NCBI GenBank assembly: GCA_938049385.1
Contig: CALIBQ010000057.1
Coordinates: forward strand, 1-61,802
Origin: an uncultured Anaerolineae bacterium
Lineage (GTDB): Bacteria; Chloroflexota; Anaerolineae; JACIWP01
Direction of reading: 5' to 3'
DNA length: 61,802 nucleotides
In this document: in pieces, positions 16,613-23,703 of the stretch
Layout of the letters: each line of letters begins with the position of its first letter
Numbering within the stretch: position 1 is the stretch's first letter
Made by a program: the position numbers and the translations under genes
The notes under the pieces: model-generated
Seen by the model: the letters and a program-made list of their open reading frames with translations, nothing else
Databases searched by the model: none
What the model was told of the DNA's origin: nothing

Positions 16613-18499
16613 CTAGCCGGCGGCCGGCAGGGCATAGACATGATGGTCCAGCGAGCCGATGAAAACCGCCCCCTCATGCACCAGCGGCGAGGAAACAACC
16701 GGCCCCTGGGTCTCGAACTTCCAGCGCAGTTTCCCCGTGCGGGCATCCAGGCAGTACACACAGCCATCGCTGGAGCCGACGTACACGGCATCGCCGGCTA
16801 CTGCTGGGGAGGAGTTGACCTGTCCCCCGGTGCTGAATTTCCAGCGCAGGCGCCCGCTGGCCGACTCCAGGGCATACAGGTTGCCGTCCGCGGAGCCGAC
16901 GTAGATGGTGTCCCCCATGCCGGCCGGCGAAGAAATAATGGGCTTCTCGGCGCGGAAGCGCCATACCGGCCATCCCGAATGGATATCCAGGGCGTACAGA
17001 TAGCGGTCGGTGGAGCCGACGATCGCCATGCCCTCCCAGATGAGGGGCGAGGAAATGACCCCTCCGCCGCAGAAATAGCGCCAGATCAAGGTGCCCCGCT
17101 GGAGCTGAAGCGCGTACACGTAGCCATCCTCGCTCCCCACAACCAGCATCTCGTCGGCGACGGCCGGCGAGGAGCGCACCGGGCCGCTGGTAGCCGCTTT
17201 CCAAAGGAGCCGGCCGCCCCGGGCCTGCACCGCATATACATATGCATCATCCGAGCCGAAGAAGGCATGGTTATAGGCGATGCGGGCCGAGGAGCGCACC
17301 CGCCCCTGCGTGGGGAAGCGCCAGACCTGCCGGCCGGTGCTGGCCAGCACCGCGTACAGCGCGCCGTCCTCCGACCCGATGATGACCAGGTCCTCCCAGG
17401 GGACCGGCGTGGCGGCAATGCCCCCTTCGGTGGGGAACTTCCACAGAAACTGGCCGCTGTCGGCACGCAGGGCATACAGGTTATGGTCATAGCATCCGAT
17501 GTAGAGCACGCCGCCGGCCACCCGCGGGGACGAGCGCACCTCATCCTCACAGCGGAAGGTCCAGAGGGGCTGGACCGCCGGCTCGCTGGAGATATGCACG
17601 GTGGGGAAAACCGCCGGGTCGGGCTGGCCGGCGCGGCCGGCGAGCGGCAGCAAGGCGCGCCGCATCTCCTCGGCCGTTGCGAACCGCTCGCTCGCCTCAT
17701 ACGCCAGCGCGCGCATGATGACCGCCTCCAGCTCCGGCGATACGGTGGGGTTGTACTGGCGCAGAGGGCGCTGATGGAACGTGAACGGCGCCTCCTTGGT
17801 CGGGTCACACCCGCTCAGGAGATGGTGCAGGGTTGCCCCAAGGGAGTAAATATCGCTCTGCGGGGTGGCGATGCCGCGGTACTGCTCCGGCGGGGAGTAC
17901 CCCTCGGTGCCAATCATAGTGCCGCGTTCTTCGCCGCGAAATATCTTGGCGATGCCGAAGTCAATCAGCACGATATGCCCGTACTCGTTGAGCATGACGT
18001 TGGAGGGCTTCATGTCGCGGAAGACAATGGGTTCGGGCTGGCGGGTGTGCAGGAAGTGCAGCACCTCGCATATTTCGACGGCCCAGCGCACCACCGCCGC
18101 TTGGGGGAGCGGGCCCCCGTGCCGGCGCAGGAGCGTCTCCAGGTCCTCCCCGTGGATCAGCTCCAGCACCAGATAGCTGTACTCCTCCTCGTTGAAGAAG
18201 TCGTAAATCTTGGGGATGGCCGGATGGCTCAGGCTGGCCAGCAGGTTGGCCTCGCGCTCGAACAGTTCGCGCTGTTGGGCCAGCACCAGGGGTTTGGTGG
18301 GAGCGATGGCGATCTCTTTGACCGCACAGCGACGCACCACATTAGGGAAGTTCAGGTCGCGCGCCTCATAGACCGCGCTCATGCCGCCGGTGCCCAGCAC
18401 CCGCAGGATTTGATAGCGCTCATGCAGGACCTGGCCGGGCTGGAGGTGCGTGCCGGCGGATTGTTCGGCTGTCCTCGCAGAAACGTCACGGGTCTCCAA
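16613..18499 (-). CDS. Ser/Thr protein kinase with C-terminal PQQ-type beta-propeller
   Basis: A 628-residue protein. Kinase domain at about 28-285: Gly-loop LGTGGMSAVYEA, Lys61 in CAVKEI, catalytic loop FRDMKPSN at 160-167 (Phe where most have His, as in many bacterial kinases), DFG at 180-182. The C-terminal half has about eight repeats of the PQQ propeller type, each with xSSPxVxxxxxYVGSxDGxxYAL and a following LRWKF strand. No membrane helix separates the two, so the propeller is predicted to be cytosolic, unlike the extracellular sensor of PknB- or PknD-type kinases. It is the first gene of the phosphorylation operon, with a good promoter at 18577-18605. Confidence 0.94.
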   Translation of the reverse strand: METRDVSARTAEQSAGTHLQPGQVLHERYQILRVLGTGGMSAVYEARDLNFPNVVRRCAVKEIAIAPTKPLVLAQQRELFEREANLLASLSHPAIPKIYDFFNEEEYSYLVLELIHGEDLETLLRRHGGPLPQAAVVRWAVEICEVLHFLHTRQPEPIVFRDMKPSNVMLNEYGHIVLIDFGIAKIFRGEERGTMIGTEGYSPPEQYRGIATPQSDIYSLGATLHHLLSGCDPTKEAPFTFHQRPLRQYNPTVSPELEAVIMRALAYEASERFATAEEMRRALLPLAGRAGQPDPAVFPTVHISSEPAVQPLWTFRCEDEVRSSPRVAGGVLYIGCYDHNLYALRADSGQFLWKFPTEGGIAATPVPWEDLVIIGSEDGALYAVLASTGRQVWRFPTQGRVRSSARIAYNHAFFGSDDAYVYAVQARGGRLLWKAATSGPVRSSPAVADEMLVVGSEDGYVYALQLQRGTLIWRYFCGGGVISSPLIWEGMAIVGSTDRYLYALDIHSGWPVWRFRAEKPIISSPAGMGDTIYVGSADGNLYALESASGRLRWKFSTGGQVNSSPAVAGDAVYVGSSDGCVYCLDARTGKLRWKFETQGPVVSSPLVHEGAVFIGSLDHHVYALPAAG

Positions 18500-18576
18500 T
18501 GCGCTCTATCCCGTCAACCTGTTCGGTACGCAGGCTTAACCATCCCGAGCACCCGCCAGGGTCGGTTGACAGCCCG

Positions 18577-18605
18577 ATTATAATGTACGCTTTGCAACAT
18601 GGCAA
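18577..18605 (-). promoter_or_regulatory. Sigma-70 promoter of the kinase/phosphatase/FHA operon
   Basis: Minus-strand TTGCCA (18600-18605), 17-nt spacer, TATAAT (18577-18582). The leader before the kinase ATG at 18499 is about 70 nt. Confidence 0.7.
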
Positions 18606-18668
18606 GGCCTACTTTTGTCCTAAACATCATTCGGTCCAGGGGGGGCCGCACGGGGTGTTGAAAAAGCT

Positions 18669-18877
18669 TGGCAGTTGAAACTGCGGGCCGGGCTTGCGGA
18701 ACCGGTCGCCACCTGCTTCGCAGATGCTACCGCGATTTATGAAAGTGCTGGGGGCCTCTCCATCCTTGCACTTCGCCTGGTGCTGAAGCACCAGGCTTAC
18801 GGTGCCAAGCCCCTGCGGGGCTTCGCTTCCTCAGCCAGCGGCTTCCAGCCGCCGGCGAACTTCCGACAAGCGGGTGA
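18669..18877. repeat. Dispersed intergenic mosaic repeat, copy D
   Basis: Contains GGCAGTTGAAACTGCGG, the reverse complement of the module 1 end in copies A, E and F. About 90 bp of unrelated sequence follow, then module 2 (GCACCAGGCTTACGGTGCCAAG, AAGCCCC-TGC-GGGGCTT, GCTTCCAGCCGCCGGCGAAC, TTCCGACAAGCGGG), closely matching copy A. The 18500-19105 gap otherwise holds two divergent promoters. Confidence 0.7.
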
Positions 18878-19005
18878 CTAACCCCCTGGGCCAAGCTAGG
18901 AGCGGCCAAGAAGGTGCGGAAACCCCAATACCTATCCCCTTCCTCGCGTAGGGAGATGGAATGTTTTGGGCCATAGGCACTTTTTCCACACCCTCCGCAC
19001 GGGAT

Positions 19006-19033
19006 TTGACAGTCCGCCGGCCCCGCGTATAAT
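19006..19033 (+). promoter_or_regulatory. Sigma-70 promoter of the RHH protein gene
   Basis: TTGACA (19006-19011), 16-nt spacer, TATAAT (19028-19033). The operator-like palindrome follows immediately. Confidence 0.75.
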
Positions 19034-19034
19034 A

Positions 19035-19050
19035 TAGAACAAATGTTCTA
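19035..19050. promoter_or_regulatory. SOS-box-like palindrome (GAAC-N4-GTTC)
   Basis: Perfect 16-bp palindrome TAGAACAAATGTTCTA directly after the -10 box and over the expected start site. GAAC-N4-GTTC is the core of the LexA (Cheo) box of Gram-positive bacteria, so LexA repression is a fair inference. The RHH protein itself is the other candidate, by autoregulation. Confidence 0.55.
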
Positions 19051-19105
19051 ATCCTGCAGGTAAAGGGGCTTCGGGCGCCCACCAGTGACCGAAAGGAGGG
19101 GAAAC

Positions 19106-19291
19106 ATGAACCGCCACAGCGAACAGCACTGGGTCCGCCGGCCCGTCCGCTCGCGCTCGAAAATGGTATCCTTCCGCGTCAGCCTGGACGAACTGCGAGA
19201 GCTGGAGCTGGAAGCCACGCGCCGGCATCTCAGCATCTCCGACCTGGTGCGCCTGGCACTGGCGAGGCTGTTCAGCTCCCCGCCGGCGTAA
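19106..19291 (+). CDS. Small ribbon-helix-helix protein
   Basis: A 61-residue basic protein. After an Arg-rich tail comes a ribbon-helix-helix domain: strand SKMVSFRVS, helix LDELRELELEATRRH, turn, helix SISDLVRLALARLF. This is the CopG/Arc layout, so it probably binds DNA as a dimer. AAGGAGGGG precedes the ATG at 19106. No toxin gene follows (the next gene is an acyltransferase), so an antitoxin role is not supported. The promoter carries an SOS-box-like operator. Confidence 0.8.
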   Translation: MNRHSEQHWVRRPVRSRSKMVSFRVSLDELRELELEATRRHLSISDLVRLALARLFSSPPA

Positions 19292-19389
19292 TCCCCACCT
19301 GCCCGGCTTGCCAAAGCCGCCCAGACTCCTTAAGATAGAGCGTGTCAGCTCCGCTGAAGCCGCTCATCCTGAGGGGGCCTGTCACGCTC

Positions 19390-20124
19390 ATGTCAGCACA
19401 TCAACATGCGGATCGCCTGTACCGCCTCCTGCGACTGCTGGGCAGTTCCTTTCGCTATCCGGTGATCGGTCTGCACCGTCTGCCGGCGCATGGGCCGGCG
19501 GTGATCATCGCCAACCACCTGGGCAGTGTCGGCCCGGTAGAAGCCATCCTATCCTTGCCCCTGCGCCTCCATCCCTGGGTCATCGGTGAGATGACCGACC
19601 CGCGCCGGGCACCCCAGTACCTGTATGATGATTTCGTTCACCCCGTCTGGGGGCTTTCAGGGCGTGCCGGCATGCTGGTTTCCCATGTCGTGGCGCGCAT
19701 CGCCGTAGCCATCATCAACGGCATCGAGAGCGTGCCGGTGGACCAGAACCAGGACCGCACGATCAGCGCCTTCCGCCGAAGCCTGGAACTGCTGTCCGAG
19801 GGGCGGATACTGCTCATTTTCCCAGAGGACAACCGCCAGCCAGCGCATCCGGAGCTGGGTATCCATCACTTCCGATGCGGCTTCGTGGGGCTGTGCAGGT
19901 TGTATGAGCGGGAATTCGGCCGGCGTCTGCCGGTCTACCCCATCGCCGTGCATGCCGGCCGGCGGCGCATCCTGGTCGGCGAACCGATCTTTTACGAGGA
20001 CGGCCGCGGGCCGCGCCAGAGCATCCGGGTCACCTGCTGGGCGCTGTACGAGGCGGTATGCGGCTTGTACGGCCAACTGAACAACGGACAAGGGACAGGC
20101 GGGAGTCCGCGAGATGAACGCTAG
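19390..20124 (+). CDS. PlsC-like acyltransferase
   Basis: About 244 residues, of the 1-acylglycerol-3-phosphate acyltransferase superfamily that acylates phospholipid precursors at the membrane. Motif I reads IIANHLGSVGPVEA: the NH is present, but the Asp of NHx4D is replaced by Gly. The later motif LLIFPEDNRQP stands in for FPEG. These departures mean substrate and activity are uncertain; it may act on another lipid or glycolipid. ATG 19390 (MSAHQHADRL) has a GAGGGGG site at a long distance, and GTG 19342 is an alternative start. Its end overlaps the methyltransferase start by 11 nt, so the two are coupled. Confidence 0.82.
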   Translation: MSAHQHADRLYRLLRLLGSSFRYPVIGLHRLPAHGPAVIIANHLGSVGPVEAILSLPLRLHPWVIGEMTDPRRAPQYLYDDFVHPVWGLSGRAGMLVSHVVARIAVAIINGIESVPVDQNQDRTISAFRRSLELLSEGRILLIFPEDNRQPAHPELGIHHFRCGFVGLCRLYEREFGRRLPVYPIAVHAGRRRILVGEPIFYEDGRGPRQSIRVTCWALYEAVCGLYGQLNNGQGTGGSPRDER

Positions 20125-20857
20125 AAGGCAGATCATGCAGGAGACGTTTCAACAGCGCGGGGCGCCCAGCTTCGTCTGGCGCGCCGGCCAGGAGCGCCGG
20201 CTGGCCCTGGTGGAGCGGTGGGTAACACTGCAGGGCCAGCGTGTGCTGGACGCCGGCTGTGGCGTCGGCACGTACATGGCCGCCTTCCAGAAGCGCGGTG
20301 CGCTGGTCTACGGCGTGGAAATCGAGGCGGACCGCGCCGCGGAGGCACGCCAGGTGACGGAACGGGTGTGCGCCGCCGCAGTAGAAGCCCTGCCCTTCGC
20401 GCCGGCGTCCTTCGACGTGGTCTTCTCCCACGAGGTGCTGGAACACGTCTCGGATGACCGCCGCGCCGTGCAGGAGATGGCGCGCTGTCTGCGGCCGGGC
20501 GGCCGGGCCGTCATCTTCGTCCCGAACCGCTGGTACCCCTTTGAAACCCACGGCATCGAGTGGCGCGGCCGCTATCACTTCGGCAACATCCCGCTGGTCA
20601 ACTACCTGCCGGACCGCTGGCGAAACCGCCTATGTCCGCATGCCCGGGCCTACACGCGCCGGCAAATCCGCGGTTTGCTGGCCGGCACCCCCCTGCGCAT
20701 CGTGCATCATACCCAGATTTACCCAGGCTTCGACAACCTGGTGGCGCGCTGGCCGCGCGCCGGCCGGCTCGTGCGCGCCATCTTCCACCTTCTGGAGCGC
20801 ACCCCCTTGCGCTTTTTCGGATTGTCCCACTTCGTGGTCGCCGAACGAGAGGGATAG
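20114..20857 (+). CDS. Class I SAM-dependent methyltransferase
   Basis: A 247-residue methyltransferase of the Methyltransf_11 type. SAM-binding motif I is VLDAGCGVGTYMAAF. The acidic end of strand 2 is YGVEIEAD, motif II is FDVVFSHEVLEHVSD, and CLRPGGRAVIFVPNRW follows. The C-terminal 100 residues are basic and rich in aromatic residues, as in enzymes acting on lipids or cell-surface intermediates. Coupled to the PlsC-like gene by overlap, it may modify the same lipid, but the substrate is inferred only from position. It converges on the glycosyltransferase gene, with 7 nt between the stops. Confidence 0.88.
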   Translation: MNARRQIMQETFQQRGAPSFVWRAGQERRLALVERWVTLQGQRVLDAGCGVGTYMAAFQKRGALVYGVEIEADRAAEARQVTERVCAAAVEALPFAPASFDVVFSHEVLEHVSDDRRAVQEMARCLRPGGRAVIFVPNRWYPFETHGIEWRGRYHFGNIPLVNYLPDRWRNRLCPHARAYTRRQIRGLLAGTPLRIVHHTQIYPGFDNLVARWPRAGRLVRAIFHLLERTPLRFFGLSHFVVAEREG

Positions 20858-20864
20858 CGAACGC

Positions 20865-23702
20865 CTAACGGGCAAGGATGATCTCCCCATAATCGCCGAG
20901 GGGCTGGCCGGCAGGGGTGAACGCCGGCAGACGCCCGGCGCTGTCATACAGCCCCACCCGCAGTTTGCGGAGGCGGTCTGCCGGGAAACCGGCCGGCAGG
21001 AAGACTGGATGCTCGTCGGCGATATACTCGCCGGCCACCCAACTGCTGGTAGGGAACTGGCCACCGCCTGGCGCGCTGTCGTGCTGGCCGGCCAGCAGGC
21101 CCTGGTCATCGAACGCGTGCACAAAGACCTTGTACGCTCGGTCCCCATCGCGCAGGGCCTTCCAGTACAGCGTCAGCACCAAATACTGCCCGCCGGCCGC
21201 CTGCTCGACCCGCCAGTCGTACCCGACCAGCTCTGCGAGGTCCCCGAAACGCACGCCCAGGGGATAGGCCGGCTGAGGCGGCGTGAAAGAATGCGGCCGG
21301 CCCTTCACCAGCACCTTCCCCAGCGGGATATAGTCCCCGCCGCGGCCCGGGCCGCGCACCACCGGCAGGCGCGATCGGTCAGATGTACGGAACAGGCCGG
21401 CGATAAGCTGGTACGTCCCATCGGGCAGGGCGGCCGGCAGGGTCAGCTCCTGCTGGTCGTGGATGATATCGCCGGCTTGCCAGCGCATCGTCGGGAAAAA
21501 GCCGGCAGTGGGAGGCATTTCCGCGGCGGCCGCCAGCCGGCCGTCCCGGTCCAGGAGCTGAACGAACGTCACCAGCTCCTCACCGGGTGCGGCACGACAC
21601 AGCCAATACAGGGAAATCGGTACTGTGCCGCCCGGCATCCAGGGCGCCGGCGGTAGGTCATAGGCGACCAATCGCACCGCTTCCCCCACATCGGCCCGGA
21701 CATGATACTGCGCCGGTACCGCCGGCGGCGGTACCGGACGCGCCGGTCGCGTCACTTCAATCTGCCCCAACGCCGCTTCGGTAGGGATCTCCATCGAGGA
21801 CACGCTGAGCACCGGCAGGGGGGTGGTGTCCGGCCGGCGCAGGCTCAGCCAAAGCTGGTACATGCCTGGGGGCAGGCCGGCGTCCAGCAGGAGGCCGTAG
21901 CGCTCCGTCAGGCTTTCGCCAGGGGCCCATGCGGGGAAAGGCCGCCGGCCCCACAACGGCTCCCGGTCCCACTGCGCCCAAGTGCGTCCCTGGTCGTCAG
22001 CCAGCCGGAAGACGATGTGATAATCCTCGTCAGGCCGCGCCGCACTGCGCCATGTCATCTCCACGACAATGCTCCCGTATGCGGACGGAAGCGGCTCGGT
22101 GCCCATACGGATATCATCCGCCTGCACGATGCCAGCGAAATCCGCGCCGCCGGCCGCCGGCGCCAGCGTCGGCACCGGCACATACATCGTCAGCAGGGTC
22201 GTGCCGTACCAGCGGCTGTAGGCGCGCACGGCATGCTCGTCCAAGTAATCGAGCACCGCCCCTTCCAGCCGACTGCCGGTGGTGAGATAAGCCGGCAGCC
22301 ACAGCCGGCCGTGTTCCTCCAGGAGCGCATCCAGCTCGCGCGCCATGCGCGCCGGGTCATCCGCCCAGAACTGGCGCGCCTCCGGGTACATCTGCGAGGG
22401 GGTCTCGACCAGCGCCGGCGGAGAGGCCAGATAGGCCTGAAAATACCCGACCTGCCAGGGGAACACGCAGATGACGGCGTCCGTTGGCAGGGAGCGCGCT
22501 TCGATGAACTTGGCCAGCGCGCGATAGTCCTCCTGCTCGTAGCGCGGCACGGTATAGAAGCCGGCCAGGGAAAGGCCGGCGACGGCGACGCACAGCGCCA
22601 GGCCGGCCAGGGCCGCGCGGCGTACTGCCGGCCGGGCCTGTTCCAGGGCGCTCTGCAGTACCTCTCCGCCCAGCAGGAGGAACGCCGGCAGGGCAACCAG
22701 CATCAACCGCTCACTGCGCGGCGGATTGAAGGGGGCGATGAGATTGATCAGGTATCCACCCAACCAGGGCACCAACAGCCAGGACAGGCCCAGGATCAGG
22801 CCAGGCGCATGCGTTAGGCGCCGGCGGGCCAGGAGCCAGGCCGTGCCGACCAGCGCCAGCGCCGCCGGCAATAGCCCCATCAGCCACCAGTCCTGCCAGG
22901 TCCCCTCCAGATGGCCGGCGCCGTAGGCCAGCAGGATGCGCCGCAGGAACGCCCACAGCGAGAGTGGCAGATCCTGGTCCATGCGCACCTTGTACTGCAC
23001 GTAGGTGACCAAGCGCGGCGCGGTGTACCAGACCCAGGGGAGATAGGCCAGGGCGGTGCCGGCCAGCACGGCGCACCAGGCGCGCCAGTGCTCCCGCCAG
23101 CGCCGGCCCATCACAATGAAAACCGTCAGCGCCAGGATGATAAAAACGGCGTAATACTGGGTGTAGAGCGCGGCCAGCAGAGTCAGGCCGGCGCCGGCCC
23201 ACCACACAGCCTGCCGGCGCTCCAGTGCCTCCAGCGTCATCCAGGCCCCCAGAGCGCTCAGACAGGTCACCATACCGTACATACGGATTTCCTGTGAATA
23301 ATAGATATGGAACGGGGAAATCGCCAGCAGGAGCGCGGCCCACCCGCCGGCGTGCTGGCGGCCCAACTGCCGGCCTATTGCCCACAGGATGGGGATCGTC
23401 AGCACTCCCCACAGAACGGAGAGCAGGCGCGCGCCTACGACCGCCGGCAGAAGGGCGTCCCACACCGCCAACCAGACCTTGAGCACCAGGTAATAGAGGG
23501 GCGGATGGATGTCCACCGCGGTGGCGGCCAGGAGGGCCGGCACGGGCAGGTGAGCGAAGTAGAAGCTGTAGCCCTCGTCGAACCAGAGCGGCTGGAAGTT
23601 CAGGCGGAGCAGGCGCAGGAGCAGGCCGGCCAGCAGGATGCCGGCGAGCAGGACATTCGGCCGGGAGAAGAAGCGGACGGCGCGCTGGCACAGGGGACGC
23701 AT
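20865..23702 (-). CDS. GT-C (PMT/GT39-like) membrane glycosyltransferase with large C-terminal region
   Basis: A 945-residue membrane protein. The first half has about ten to twelve hydrophobic helices. The catalytic loop after helix 1 is PLWFDEGYSFYFAHLP (Asp42), followed by VDIHPPLYYLVLKVW, as in polyprenyl-phosphate-sugar dependent transferases of the PMT/ArnT group. From about residue 490 on there is a large non-membrane region rich in beta strands and Pro, probably outside the membrane, with repeated jelly-roll-like segments (such as LPDGTYQLIAGLFR). The ATG at 23702 lies one base from the DinG stop, so the genes are co-transcribed. The frame extends upstream inside dinG but is not conserved there. 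Confidence 0.88.
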   Translation of the reverse strand: MRPLCQRAVRFFSRPNVLLAGILLAGLLLRLLRLNFQPLWFDEGYSFYFAHLPVPALLAATAVDIHPPLYYLVLKVWLAVWDALLPAVVGARLLSVLWGVLTIPILWAIGRQLGRQHAGGWAALLLAISPFHIYYSQEIRMYGMVTCLSALGAWMTLEALERRQAVWWAGAGLTLLAALYTQYYAVFIILALTVFIVMGRRWREHWRAWCAVLAGTALAYLPWVWYTAPRLVTYVQYKVRMDQDLPLSLWAFLRRILLAYGAGHLEGTWQDWWLMGLLPAALALVGTAWLLARRRLTHAPGLILGLSWLLVPWLGGYLINLIAPFNPPRSERLMLVALPAFLLLGGEVLQSALEQARPAVRRAALAGLALCVAVAGLSLAGFYTVPRYEQEDYRALAKFIEARSLPTDAVICVFPWQVGYFQAYLASPPALVETPSQMYPEARQFWADDPARMARELDALLEEHGRLWLPAYLTTGSRLEGAVLDYLDEHAVRAYSRWYGTTLLTMYVPVPTLAPAAGGADFAGIVQADDIRMGTEPLPSAYGSIVVEMTWRSAARPDEDYHIVFRLADDQGRTWAQWDREPLWGRRPFPAWAPGESLTERYGLLLDAGLPPGMYQLWLSLRRPDTTPLPVLSVSSMEIPTEAALGQIEVTRPARPVPPPAVPAQYHVRADVGEAVRLVAYDLPPAPWMPGGTVPISLYWLCRAAPGEELVTFVQLLDRDGRLAAAAEMPPTAGFFPTMRWQAGDIIHDQQELTLPAALPDGTYQLIAGLFRTSDRSRLPVVRGPGRGGDYIPLGKVLVKGRPHSFTPPQPAYPLGVRFGDLAELVGYDWRVEQAAGGQYLVLTLYWKALRDGDRAYKVFVHAFDDQGLLAGQHDSAPGGGQFPTSSWVAGEYIADEHPVFLPAGFPADRLRKLRVGLYDSAGRLPAFTPAGQPLGDYGEIILAR

Positions 23703-23703
23703 A

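Noticed and set aside
16604..18583. A 659-codon plus-strand open frame
   Set aside because: It is antisense to the kinase/propeller gene, which has clear catalytic motifs. The antisense peptide has no domain signature.
19106..19291. Antitoxin of a toxin-antitoxin pair
   Set aside because: Although it is an RHH protein, no small toxin gene lies on either side; the next gene is an acyltransferase.
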